Source of the DNA: Polytrichum commune
Lineage: Eukaryota > Streptophyta > Polytrichopsida > Polytrichales > Polytrichaceae
Direction: 5' to 3'
NCBI GenBank assembly: GCA_950295325.1
Contig: OX485805.1
Location: 11,160,501-11,224,500 of the forward strand
DNA: 64,000 nt
The translations under genes and the position numbers were made by a program. Under the pieces are notes generated by a model. That model saw nothing but the letters and a program-made list of their open reading frames with translations. It had not been told where the DNA came from and made no database searches. The stretch's first letter is position 1, and every line of letters begins with the position of its first letter. Positions 12,168 to 23,550 of this stretch are shown here, one piece after another.

Positions 12168-12700
12168 TTAGAGTAATCTACCCGTGGTAATAACCTTGAC
12201 TTGGTATGGCAATCCTTTGAGATAAACCTGCCAGTCCCGGAACGCGAAAACAATACCTAATAATTCTTTATTGTAAATATCATAATTATGCTCCGCTAGT
12301 GATATTTTTGGACTTCGGTAGGCACAAGGATGTAAATGCACATCTTCTCCATATTGCAATAGAATGCCTCTTGTCGCAGTATTTGAGGTATTAGTTTCAA
12401 CCACAAAAGGTTTTTCAAAATTAGGAAGAATTAACAATGGTGCCTGAATAAAACATGACCGAAGTTCTTTAAAACCTCTTGTGTTGCAGATGTCCATTTA
12501 AATCATTGATCTTGTTGGGTTAATGCCTTAAGTGGTATTGCTATTCTTGAATAATCTTCAATAAAACGGCAATAAAATTTTGCAAACCCTAGGAATGCTT
12601 GGACGTCTTTAATTGTTTTTGGAATAGGCCATTCTTGAATAGCTTTAATTTTATCTTTGCATAGAGAGAAAAAAAGACAGAAAAACTTCAGTTTCCGGAG
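12168..12700 (-). pseudogene. Ty3/gypsy pol fragment (RT end to RNase H start)
   Basis: Two minus-strand frames, broken near 12500, together cover the connection between reverse transcriptase and RNase H of a Ty3/gypsy polyprotein. The first has [20 protein letters not shown] then [11 protein letters not shown], the usual 'thumb' pattern LGF.NFYRRFI with Cys for Arg. The second has FEKPFVVETNTSNTATRGIL, the RNase H start where the first catalytic Asp of the usual VTDAS is replaced by Asn, and then AYRSPKISLAEHNYDIYNKE. Both ends are truncated, with no LTR nearby. Its wording differs clearly from the Ty3-type element at 23161-32461, so it is another lineage, resembling the Tf1/sushi-like wording common in fungi. 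Confidence 0.85.
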
Positions 12701-12933
12701 GAGACCGACGTGAATTAAGTGTTTGTTCGATCCACCCCCAATCCGATGCCCACAGGACAAAGGTATGGAAGTAAAGATCTACTCCCCTCTTTCGAGAGTA
12801 AACACTATAGTCACAAGTAACCAGTAACAAGGACCAAAATGGTTAGTGTTTCAGGTATCATTAATACGAGTTTGGTCACCAGGTCCCTAGTTCATTATTG
12901 ATTACTTAAATGAAGTAGCTTTGGTTTTAGTAT

Positions 12934-13362
12934 TTGTTTAGCTTTAACTATGGGGGGTCTAGTGTTTGGGGTAGCGGTTGGTGGTTCTCTCTTCTTCTTT
13001 TGTGGAGGAGGATAGACATAGCATATTTTATAGCGATAGTATTGATGTTTTTAAAGGTATTTTTAATGGTAGGCATAGGTATTTTGAAATTATTTTCGAG
13101 TGATTTCATTGATGGAAAGTGTGTAGTGGCTCTAGCGCCTGCAATGATGATAATAAGGGGATCGACTTTCCACCCTCTAGCAACAATGCTAGCGATTAAT
13201 GGTCTGTATTTGTTATTTTTTGCTTCGAGTGTTTATGGTGAGAATCTGTCATTGCAGTATGTGAATTCGATAAATTGTATGGTGAGATTGGGGTCAATGT
13301 CTGTGGGGGGGTCACTTTGGTATGGTAAACCTTTAACACAAAGGATGTCAGGGTTTAGATAA
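12934..13362 (+). CDS. Unrecognised 142-codon ORF, probably not a gene
   Basis: A frame with a long hydrophobic middle (IDIAYFIAIVLMFLKVFLMV and following) that would make two or three membrane segments if expressed. I do not recognise any family. The sequence is AT-rich with runs of TTTTT that inflate hydrophobicity, and it lies next to a degraded retrotransposon piece. It may be chance or transposon debris. Confidence 0.12.
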   Translation: MFSFNYGGSSVWGSGWWFSLLLLWRRIDIAYFIAIVLMFLKVFLMVGIGILKLFSSDFIDGKCVVALAPAMMIIRGSTFHPLATMLAINGLYLLFFASSVYGENLSLQYVNSINCMVRLGSMSVGGSLWYGKPLTQRMSGFR

Positions 13363-13369
13363 ACCCTAT

Positions 13370-16300
13370 TTTTATGTAAAACCTAATGTATTGTAAGATA
13401 TTAGTATTGATCACAAGACCCACAATTTACGAAGCTCATATAGAGTGAATTTGTGGTACACATATTGAGACTACTCCCCTCTAAAATATTGTTACCCAAT
13501 AAGAGCACCCCTTATGTTTGTGTTTGGTGTACAATGTGTGAACATGCCCTTAAGAGTACAAATCTATATAGTTGGTGTTCTCGAATAACTTGGTGAACTT
13601 CATGATTGCATTTAAAAAAATCTAAATGAATTAAGTTTCTTGTGTCTCAAGTTTACATAGCGTTGAGACTCCTTAGGTGATCAAAGTATTTACGATGCAT
13701 CAAAACATGAGAGTTGATAATGACTATTTATGGGTGATTTGGAAAGAACTACTACATTGTTATGTGCAACTAGGTTGCCCCACACTAATTTATTGACATT
13801 CCACACTATTTTGAATACTTATTACAACAATATGAAATTCCATAACTATTATTTCACTATGGTTGCTTTACAAAGTCATAGGTTTTCATAATTTGGTTTT
13901 GACCCAAGGTAATTTGCACGGGGAAAGAGGCAACCAATTCACAAAGGCAACCTAATTGCACATACCAATGTAATTTCATTGAAAATATTACTAGTTATGG
14001 ACTTTTATACTTGTACATTATATCCTATATAAAATGATGATAAATGTCTATGTGTCAAGTTTCATTCAATTATGATTTGAGGTGCAGTTTTTTATGAACT
14101 AAGAACATGTAAATCAATTTAAATTGCCTTAGGGACATTGTAGGGTCCAAATTGTGTATAAATCGCATGAATGACTTCTACTAAAGCTTCTTTAGATCTA
14201 TGGTTTTTATGAGAAGTGATGTTTGGACATGGGGACCTATTATATTCAAGGATTTTGTGTTCCTATTGCATTCAATTGGTGGAAAATGTTCGCCAATTGC
14301 ACATGGATCTTTGACATATTTGTGATTTAAAAACAAAATGAATAACTCCTTTAAGAAAAAATGGATTGATGTTATTGATACTTTTGTCACAAGTGAGTAC
14401 ACATGGCATCCATCACCACAAAACATTATGAGTGAAAATGATTTCATTTGTATCCCCATCTACCCTTTGAAAATTTCTCATTTGGACAAACACCCCATAA
14501 TACACCATATGGTCATGGCTCCTTCCTTGCACATGCTACTCCCAAGATGTAGATGCCCCACTCACCTAGATAACCATATATACTATGCATCATGGGTACT
14601 TCCTTACATTAAAAAACAAAAAATCCTTCCCCATTTCTTTTGTCTTTCATACCGACGTAACATCTGATTCTAGTTAAGTACACGTCGAGTTAAGTCTAGT
14701 AGTCAACGTGAACGCGTAGTGTATAACTGAGGTACAAACCATAGACATTGGAGGCACAACATGCACACTAGAGAGTTTATTATTGTGGGCCACAATAATT
14801 TTCTAGAGCCCACGCTAAATCTCATAATCAAAATTAATGTGGGCCACATTAATTTTCAACCCATGCTAAATTTCTAGTAGAAAATTAGTGTTTTCAAATG
14901 TGTTGCATCAATTTGTTTTCCAAGACAATGTTTAGAACACTTGCTGTATAATATTTTCCAACCTAAATGACAAATGTTGCTGATGATAAATTGGTGAATG
15001 ATCTTAATTTAGGACATTTGTTCATCATCGTCATCATCATCATCAAGGTCAATGTAATGCCGATACACAATAAATTCAGATGACACAAAAGATCTGTTGA
15101 CGCAAAAGATATGACGAGGCACGACAAAATGTAGATGTCTTATTGTAACCATCCAAGTGACGCAAGTTGGTGTAACTCATCTCATCTATGTCCCGAGACC
15201 ACTCCATATGTTCACACATCAAGCAACTTCTGCAGAGTTTTCACATATGCCAACAATATATTATGTTATGTCATTGCCATTGTCAAAGCACTATGGTGAA
15301 GAAGTTATTGTAAAATTGACAAACTTGACATGTCTATCTTTAGGTATGTCTTCTTAACCAACCCTCCAAGTGGTAAAATGTCCACCATGTTTTTATGGCC
15401 AGCCTAAATCACAACAATATAATAACGGCTTAATATGATAATTTAATCAAGATAAAACATAATTCACAAGCTACAAATACTACTGCATACGGGTGGGTTT
15501 CCAATACTTATAACGTTGGTAGATACACTAGGTTTCTTGCACGGCTTAAACAAAAATTAGATACATATTTTGATTGATATAAAATGCATTGAACTAATGA
15601 ACGTTGCTGAATTGCTATGAATACAATTTTCTTTTGACATATCCTGCATTTAGGTTTCTAACATTCAATTTTTCAATTTCATAATATTTTTCATGTTGTC
15701 ACCAAAATGGAGATTTATTGCGAGAGAACACCTCTCACTTCTCCCAATTTTACATGGACACGTAGATCTTTCACTATGTACGTTAGCATGTAAGTTGCCA
15801 CATATGCACTTTGTCTCTTGAGTTATAATTCAAGGTGATAATGTGATCTTATGTGGACCTCTTACACCACAAGACAATTTGACATGGAATATGATTAGGT
15901 TATTCATTGTATCACATGTTCCAATCATAATGCTCCTTGGCCTCATCCCATTTAGAAGGTGATTAGATCAAGTATATCACTTTGTATATGGTTGCCCTAG
16001 TTTTAATTAATATCAATTTTTAATATTTTTAATATTTGTATGGTTTAATGTTTGTAGTTGATGCAATTTCTAATATATGCACAAATGATCCTAAATTTCA
16101 ATGATCTCACACATACTTTTTATAAATAGATCTTTCATGTCAATGTCGTTTGCAAGATGTTAAATACAATTCTCTTTCAATAATACACAACAATGTTATT
16201 TTTTGAGGACATGTATTCGCATTGTCAATCTCATCGTTGGCTAAGACCATCTGATGGTTAAGATCATTATCACATTCATCACTTCCACTTTTCTAATCAT

Positions 16301-16960
16301 CCACACATCTAACCATTATCAATATGTACCACTTTTCAACAACTCTTAATTCCACATCAACATAACATTGTTTGTGCATATCTTCTCCACATAAATAATA
16401 TTGTAGATTAGACCTCGTTCTACATGAACTTCTCATAATCCACATACATGACATATACTTATTTACAGTTGCCATTGTTCTTATGTATAACATAATGTGA
16501 TTTGCATGAACTTTGTTCTCATGCGGACTACATTATGGTTTATTCATGCATGACCTCAAATCTTTGTAGGTCCTCATGCCTATATTTAACTCAAATCAAT
16601 GTATTATTCTCTAGACACTATGAAATTTACATTGTTGCATCCCACATGGACTTCCATCTATTTTAATTGGTTTTAAATACTTTCACTCCAACGTCAATAC
16701 CCAATGTTTTAATCAAATGAATCACTACCTACCTGGATATAAATGAAATATTACTGGATATGTAAGAGGCTTTAGGAACCATTGGTTCTTAATGTTGCTC
16801 CACTTTCAATGCAAGGAGGAAACCTACCAAAATTCATAAACTGCATGTATACAAGGACATTAGTGTTCATGCGGTCGGCATTTGAACCTCTTTCTTGACT
16901 CTTATAGATGTGATTCAAACTGCATACAAACATAGCAGGTAATTACTCACCACCCACCTT
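13370..16960. other. AT-rich non-coding stretch
   Basis: About 3.6 kb with no gene recognised. A 50-bp segment at about 13462-13516 (GAGACTACTCCCCTCTAAA, then TTGTTACCCA, AGCACCCCTT) has a relative at 19600-19652. Near 14785-14885 GTGGGCCACA..AATTTTC and CCCA[C/T]GCTAAAT are locally repeated. Confidence 0.5.
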
Positions 16961-16965
16961 CTCTT

Positions 16966-17345
16966 TCATGTTGTATTTTGCCACACATTCAATCCAGAAG
17001 TGTAAATCACATACTTAAGCATGAAATTTAGAAACTTATTGCTTATTCCTCTTCCTCCAAGTTTGCCAAATTCGTGTAGTTGCCCTTCTTTAGCTGTGTC
17101 GTGGCTACCTTTATCCCGGCTTTGGAAGCCTTGTTGAAATCTCTGTTTCTCAACTCTTTTACTAGAATCTTCCATGCTTCGGATGCCCATCCATATTTTG
17201 GAGGGGCTACTACTCATGCTCTTTAATGTTTCCTTGCAGTGTTCATTGAATCTCTTATGTTGGATGCCACATCTTTTCAAAAAATCTTTATCATCCATCT
17301 CCAACCATACTCCTTTTGTAGCTTCCCAACATATTGCCATTTTTT
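16966..17345 (-). pseudogene. Possible En/Spm-type (Ptta) transposon protein fragment
   Basis: Reading the minus strand in the frame that contains APPKYGWASEAWKILVKE, then LRNRDFNKASKAGIK and TQLKKGNYTNLANLEEEE, gives a pattern resembling the plant Ptta/En-Spm 'transposase_24' region (P..Y...AW..FV......F...S..G...R). A competing frame of 124 codons across the same bases has no such pattern. At least two stop codons interrupt the matching frame. I see no CACTA terminus nearby. This is a tentative assignment. Confidence 0.35.
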
Positions 17346-17359
17346 ATATTGGGCATTGA

Positions 17360-18826
17360 TCTAGCCAATCCAAATGCCAATTAAAAGTCCTTGAAGCCAA
17401 GTCGAAAGTTTGCCCGTGATAGTATTGCCAAAAATTACCCACAGGTTCCTGTAGATAGTTTTTGGGTGTGGGTTCCAATTAAGAAAACCACACAGGGAAG
17501 ACCAAAGTCAGAGTTTTACATCTAGGGATCATTATTAGGTTGATTGATAGATTACACAAGTTATGAAATGAAATTAGTATGACAACCCCAGGGTAGACAT
17601 CTTCTTAGGTGAGTTTTGAGTCCTCTTAGATTGGGGTTTAGGCATTCAAGGTCGCTCAGTGCAGTACATATAATTACTAAGTCACTCCCTTACAACTCAC
17701 TTTTGACATTCTTATCCCTCTTATTATGGTTTTACAATACAGAGAGTTACGGCTCAACCATAGTCTTTTAAGTGAGCAATAGTCTCCTGCACCCAAGGCC
17801 AAGGCACCTTGTTTTAGTCCTTAGTCTCTTCCTTAGGTAGCTACATGTATAAGAATGTTAGTAAATGACATGCAATGGTTTGGGTGTTATAATAGAAATC
17901 AACAATGGCCGGTCCAAATTTCCAACCATCAGATGGCAATCCGACTGTAATTTTAATCTTTTGGCAATTAGCCGATGGACCAGAAAATGTCCCGGAAATG
18001 TAGCCGATTCTTCTTGTGAGTTACTGGATTTCAGCCGGAAGCATCCAGAGCGTTATTTGTCTGGGGCATTTGATGATGCACTTGAGGAAGTACCCTAAAC
18101 CTTAAACTTTTTGAATTATGCAACCTTTCCATGACCAAATCCAATTGCTTCTATGAAGAATTGGGGGACCCTTGGCCTTCAAGTGGTGAAGGCATTGCTA
18201 GGTTCAATTCCTGCCAAGGATATTAACTCTTCAAATTTAAAGTTTTGAACATGCCTTTCTTTTCACTTATTCACGATTTTGTACTAAGAAATGATTTCTA
18301 ATAACTTTTCATACATTTTTTAAACAATTAGTGCCGATATGAATTCCATTTAATCGGATATTGGCCAATGAAAATATAGGCAATTAGCCAATTGATTTTA
18401 CAAAAGACCGGCTGTTGCCGATGTAAATTGGAAAAAATCCGACCCTTCGTAGCAAGTTAGCAACTACCGACAATTAGTCACTAAGGCTTCAAAAACTTCC
18501 CGACCTCTGGTTGGGGCATCACATGGTTATATTATGAGGGCCCACAAGAACGAATGCACAGTGCTTAACAATGTTATGTTGGAGTCGTAGTACTTTTGCA
18601 GTACTTTTTTCCGTCCTATGTTTCAAACCCCTTGCTTGTGCTGACAATGCTCAACATCCACATCAGATTCTGTTGGGTCCCCGCAATGAGAATATGACAC
18701 GTGTTGGATAGTGCTGGTGCGGTCTTAGGTGAGGAAAGCCAAGTCAACCCTCATGTCACATGCACATGCGTGGTAGGTAGCATATCTACCGATCTGGGCA
18801 TAGGGAAAGAAAATGGGAAGCATGGA

Positions 18827-18858
<32 letters not shown>

Positions 18859-19595
18859 ATACTTAAGAGGTCCCTTTGTGGAGAAGGGGAGTCAACATCC
18901 TTGACATCGTCCATGCGGGTGACCTGGGAGATCCACGTAAATTGAATAAAAATATGTTGTTTGGAGTTATGGAAATCTTATGGTAAAGCAAATGATGTAA
19001 GCTCTTCTGGATGTAAAGCTTGTTCTCTAGTTTGACAAAATTTGGATTAAAAGTGCCGCACATGAAGAGTATTGTTGATTAAATTTTGTAATCCAAAAGA
19101 TTGAACCAAATTGATGTGTGTGTGTGTGTGTTGATCGGCTTTGTGTTAAGTGGTAGTTGAGACCATTGTATATTTGTTCATTGGATATTTTGTAGTCCCA
19201 TGTTGTTTCAAGACCCCCTTGCTCCACTTATTTTTGACTTCTCATTTGTTGCAACTTGGATGGTTACTACTTCTCTAATCAATGATACCTGATTCTCACA
19301 ATGGGTGTGCCTGGTTTAGCCTACGAGCTAGACCCACGCATTAGGCCCAACAACTATTGAACCATTGGCGCGGGGGGGGGGGGGGGGGGTCAGGAAGCCC
19401 CTCCCTTTAGGAGTGGCTTTGGTATAGTGTGACCCAGTTTTCAACTCCTTCACAAGAAGAGCAACTGTGAATACCACATAATCTTTGACCAAATAGAATT
19501 TGAACGTCAACTATTTCTATGTAGAACCTACGTATTATAAATGATTAGAATTATCATTGGACCGACTTTTATGAAACTCCTATAGACCGAACGTG
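17360..19595. other. Non-coding stretch with microsatellites
   Basis: No gene was recognised. It includes (GAAA)n at about 18825-18859, (TG)n at 19115-19130 and an 18-base G run at 19372-19389. The word GCCGAT/ATCGGC recurs many times between 17930 and 18500 without forming a clear tandem unit. Confidence 0.5.
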
Positions 19596-20233
19596 TGGGA
19601 CACATAACGAGACTATCCCCTCTAAATAATGTTACCCTATTTAGCACCCCTTTTGTGATCAAGCTCGCACCTGTTGCAAGTTTTCAGTGTAGATCCGGAG
19701 GAGGGGAGAAAATCACAGAAAGAAATGAGAAGGGAAAGAAGAGCCGCAAAGGAAAGCGTCAGTCTAACGGAGAGTGAGCTTCGTTTTCGCCGTTTGCAGT
19801 GTCATCGGCTACGTACTTTGTCGATGGATCTTCCGCTCGTGGCCTTCACCACTATACTTTCCACCTAAATCGCGTCGCAGCGCTCTTGTGACGCGCCAAA
19901 TCCTTTCAAGGACGGTGGGTTAAGTTAGTCAACTCTGAACCTTCGCTCGGAAGCTCACCATAAACCAACTCCATCGACAATTGAGTGCAGCTCATTTGCA
20001 GCTAAGGGGGCTCAAGCGATTTCAGCTCAAACGAAGGCAAATCCTGGGTTTAATTCCAGCAGCAGGAGAGAATTTTGGGTGTAGATTAATCAGACGTCGA
20101 CAGCCTGATCGGTGCCTGGAGTGCGGTTTGGCTTTGCGGTTTCGAGGAGGTAAGGAGGAGCTGGAATTGGCGTATCTAGGGAACGGAAAAAGGTTTCTAG
20201 CGTTGCAGCTTTGTTGGAATTGTTTTTGGAGCT
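19596..20233 (+). promoter_or_regulatory. AIM24 upstream region and probable 5' UTR
   Basis: GC content rises from about 19650 to the ATG. TTGCAG at 20202-20207 and AGGAGGTAAGGAGG at 20143-20156 are acceptor- and donor-like words that may mark a small 5' UTR intron, which I cannot prove. A 50-bp segment at 19600-19652 resembles 13462-13516, so a repeat fragment forms the upstream edge. Confidence 0.3.
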
Positions 20234-20974
20234 ATGGCGTACTCTGTTAGCCAGTTTGTGGCGGAAACGCGAGACGAGCAAGCAGCACAAGGGGCTGCGT
20301 TCGAGGTGGAGAAGGATTGTTTCTTGCAAGTGAACCTAGGGACGCCGAGCGGCACGGGCAGCATCTTGAACCAGGTATGGATCAAGACAGGCTCCATGGT
20401 AGCCTATCAGGGCGACGTGAAGTTCGAACGCGAAGGCATCATGGACCACGGGTTCGGCAACATGGTAAAGAAGCACCTAACAGGGGAAGGCGTAACACTG
20501 ACACGCGCAAGCACCAAAGGCAGGGCGCAGCTCTACCTCGCAGACGCAGGCAAGCGAGTGACGATCCTTTACCTTCAAGGCGAATCAATTGTGGTGAACG
20601 GCGATGATTTGTTAGCGTTCGAGCCAACCGTCACGCACAAGATCACGATGATGAGGAAGATGTCGGCCATTGTGTCTGGCGGCTTGTACAATGTCAAGCT
20701 CAAAGGGCAAGGGTTTGTGGCCATCCTAACACACGGGAAAGCTCTTACCCTCATAGTGGCCCCCAATTACCCGCCTGTGTACACCGATCCACAGGCAACT
20801 GTGGCTTGGTCTGGGGACCTCGTTCCGGATTTCAAGACAGACGTGGGGTTGAAAACTTTAATTGGTCGGGGGAGTGGCGAGTCCTTCCAGATGAAGTTCG
20901 ATGGCAACCGAGGTGTCTCGGGGTTTGTTGTGATTCAACCTTCCGAAGAACTCAATACCACTGCATCATCGTAA
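20234..20974 (+). CDS. AIM24 family protein
   Basis: The product is an intact 246-residue protein of the AIM24/TIGR00266 family, a single compact beta-rich domain. In yeast AIM24 is a mitochondrial inner-membrane protein linked to cristae organisation, but the role of plant members is uncertain. Family hallmarks are N-proximal FLQVNLGTPSGTGSILNQVW, then IKTGSMVAYQGDVKFER, a glycine-rich middle with VTILYLQGESIVVNGDDLLA, and C-terminal WSGDLVPDFKTDVGL with a GRGSGESFQMKF end. The length is typical for the family. The ATG is the first in frame and is followed at once by family-like sequence. There is no clear mitochondrial presequence or membrane helix. The gene is intronless here. Local GC is well above its flanks. 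A copia element begins 284 bp after the stop, and the 3' end is tandemly duplicated beyond it. Confidence 0.88.
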   Translation: MAYSVSQFVAETRDEQAAQGAAFEVEKDCFLQVNLGTPSGTGSILNQVWIKTGSMVAYQGDVKFEREGIMDHGFGNMVKKHLTGEGVTLTRASTKGRAQLYLADAGKRVTILYLQGESIVVNGDDLLAFEPTVTHKITMMRKMSAIVSGGLYNVKLKGQGFVAILTHGKALTLIVAPNYPPVYTDPQATVAWSGDLVPDFKTDVGLKTLIGRGSGESFQMKFDGNRGVSGFVVIQPSEELNTTASS

Positions 20975-21257
20975 CTTTCATCTCCGATGCCTCCTTCTTT
21001 ACATTGTATATAGGTCAAGAACTTGCCTGGACTCGCCTTAATAGAGTAATGGCAATGTGTGTCTGAACTCAAGCCATTGCATTGCAATGTATCCTGTGCT
21101 GCTGTCCTCCATACCATACCATGTGCGCATTGCGTTGACAGGGAACTAACATCTGTTTGTTGCAAAATTCGTCGCAGAGTTGGGTCTGCAGGCGTCGGAG
21201 TAGTCGCATAGTTTCCCCACATCTATTACAGGGCGCTTATTCTTTTTATGCCTGTTG
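20940..21257 (+). repeat. AIM24 3'-end duplication, copy 1 (left part)
   Basis: The last AIM24 codons and the 3' flank match a second copy at 36463-36885 (shared CATCTGTTTGTTGCAAAAT, TTTACATTGT, CATGCC/CATACC, GTCGCAGAGTTGGG). Copy 1 continues after the copia insertion at 36335-36460 (TAACTTGACAAACAATCTCC...). The insertion therefore cut an already duplicated block. The 5-bp insertion duplicate TGTTG ends this left part. Confidence 0.85.
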
Positions 21258-21466
21258 TGTTCGACATACATATAAGTATGTAGTTCAGTACTCCCTAAGT
21301 ACTCCTATGTATAAGTAGAAGTCGTATACAAGGAAAGAAAGATATGACTGTGCACATCTATTAGTCATGACTATTCACAATATATAAGAGGAGATGAATC
21401 TCAACATGATTCAATTAAAATCATGTATTCAACATGCGTTCTTGTCTCCCTCATACAATACTCACA
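21258..21466 (+). repeat. Copia 5' LTR
   Basis: It starts TGTTCGACAT and ends CTCACA. It matches 36123-36329 through long shared words such as AGTATGTAGTTCAGTACTCC and TTAGTCATGACTATTCACAA. TATATAAGAGGAGATGAA near 21380 could be the TATA box and transcription start region, since the same words are conserved in the other LTR. Confidence 0.93.
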
Positions 21467-21478
21467 TGGTATCAAAGC
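21467..21478 (+). promoter_or_regulatory. Copia tRNA primer-binding site
   Basis: TGGTATCAAAGC lies immediately after the LTR end. It differs by one base from TGGTATCAGAGC, the complement of the 3' end of plant initiator methionine tRNA, which primes minus-strand DNA synthesis in most plant copia elements. Confidence 0.9.
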
Positions 21479-21902
21479 GATTAGTTTTTTTCACATGGTC
21501 GAGAGTTCTGGGAGGAGATTGTGTTGTAAGTATTATGTGCTGTAATTATTGCGGTAAGCATGTGTGCCGTTGGTGAACAAAGATCGACTTGGAAACAACA
21601 CAAAGCATGCTCGAATTCCCACTCTCTCGGTGGAAAAAAACCATGCTCGAAATCCCACTCGATGAATCACGTGCTTGAAATGCACATGATTCATTTGCTG
21701 AAACTACGGTTTGGTACAACAATCTCTCTTGCCTTATATAGGCAAGACGCACTTAGAATTTGATGCCGCAATGGCCACCATTTGAAACATAATTTGGTAA
21801 TTTCCACATTCAACTAAATCACATAAAGGATTGGAGAAATGATTATTCTGGATCATTAAATGAAATCATGAAAATCAAATTCTTGATTTGTCAACAATAA
21901 AT

Positions 21903-23160
21903 ATGGCAAGCCAAGGAAAAATAGATATTAGCCATATACCAAAATTTGATGAAACATATTTTTCATATATGGAAGCATAGGTTAACATTATTATTCATAT
22001 CTAAGAAACTTTGTTCAATTGTAAGTGGGGCGGAGGGTAAACCTGTTCAACCCTATGCTACTAAATTTTTGGCCTGGACTGTAGTACTAATTGTTAATGA
22101 AACAGGTAGCATCATGGATTGGGAAGGAAAGGATACTAATCACTATATTCAGTAATTGGAGATTTTTTCATGATTTTGGGACTATTTAAGGACATGGTTT
22201 TCAAATAAAAACAAGAAAAACACAAAAATATACTCATTGTGACTTCATAACGTGATTTGCATGGGCAACACTAACCAATTTGGCACAAATACATGTCATC
22301 AAAATGAGGATATTGGACCACATAGTAAACCATTTGCATTTATTTTGGGACTTTCCAAAGTTTCCAATTAACGAATATAGTGATACTATCACATTAACAA
22401 TTATAACCAATTGCTTAGATAATAATGTTGTCTCACACATTCAATCCAAGTTAACTGTTAACCTCAAACGAGGCTTGGCAAGAATTCATAAGGATTTTTT
22501 GATTCCCATGATGATGTCACCAAAATGTATCTAAAAGACAATATTTATAATTTGAAATTGAAAGAGGAAGAAAGTACGGTTAGACATATTCACACATTTT
22601 GTTCAATGTGTGAACAATTAGCTGCCACATGTGCAACATTGTCCGATGACGATGCGGTGCTCCACTTGATGAGGAGCATCCCTCATATCGGAATTTCATT
22701 TCTTCCATGAGAAGACAACCTAGCTTAACCTTACAAACCCTAATCACATATTTACTACAGGATGAGACTCTTAATAAGAGCATAAATGCTATGGCAGATA
22801 GCACGTCCGCCCTATACATAGGTAAAAGATCTTATGTTCTGAAAGGAAAAATACAAAAACATTGGCCAACAATCATCTAGAGGAAGGGGAAAATGCCCAC
22901 TACTTCCTCGAAGTTTCATAATAATAATTTTAGGCCTAACATGAAAAAGAAACAAATTCGGTGTTTCAAGTGTAAGAAACTTGGTCATGGCATTAGAGAA
23001 TGTCAAGTAAGAATTGGAAAAGATAAGGCGATTGCAATTCAATCCAATGTGGTCATGAAAACCCCTAAATTATATGTAGTTGCATTAGAAGAAGGGAGTG
23101 ATGACTATGGTATTTAGATACCGGATCAATGAATCACATGTCTTATGACATTACCTCCTT
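21903..23160 (+). pseudogene. Copia gag and start of protease, broken
   Basis: The start is an ATG at 21903 (MASQGKIDISHIPKF), the usual plant copia gag opening. A frameshift near 21960 moves the frame to KHRLTLLF. A stop at about 22153 is followed by further shifts. A copia gag middle is recognisable (EEESTVRHIHTFCSMCEQLA with YLLQDETL later). The nucleocapsid zinc knuckle CFKCKKLGHGIREC lies at about 22959-23000, with the CX2CX4HX4C pattern intact. The protease opening LDTGSMNHMSYDITSF at 23115-23160 carries the catalytic DTGS motif, and the frame is cut by the Ty3-type insertion immediately after. Continuation of the same protein is at 32466. Confidence 0.9.
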
Positions 23161-23550
23161 TGTCGTGTAAATAACGATCATGTGTCACTGCAGCTCGAGT
23201 ACCAACCACCACTAACAAACAACACTAAAATATAGCAAAGTCACACATAAACAACACACCTCGACATGCCCCCTCTCAGCTGACTATGGAGTCCCGCCAA
23301 GCAGCTAGGACCAACGCCAATCTAAAGGGCATGGATAATAAAAGATTGCTCCGCAACTAACTAGTGTGGTAAACGTTATTCCAAGGAACTGTAGGCTGGG
23401 TGCAAGGTGAGCCCCATCTTTAATCGCCTCTGATGTTTGGCCATCAGATCCCAAAGAATTAAATTCACCGCCTCATGTTGATTGCGTATCTAAGCCATAA
23501 CTCCTCATTTTCCATTTGGGCAGACACAAGATGATGAAAACCACACAGGA
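23161..23550 (-). other. 3' non-coding end of the Ty3-type element, with polypurine tract
   Basis: On the minus strand the sequence GCTGAGAGGGGGCATG (about 23267-23280, reading downward) looks like a polypurine tract, directly followed by TGTCG at 23266. From there to 23161 the strand ends CGACA, giving a TG...CA-bounded 106-bp segment that would be the 3' LTR or what remains of it. It does not visibly match the other end of the element at 32461, so a deleted or highly diverged 3' LTR is the likely reading. Confidence 0.5.

Noticed and set aside
20317-20607. Second open frame inside AIM24
   Set aside because: It is a shifted-frame shadow of the AIM24 gene with Arg/His-rich composition.
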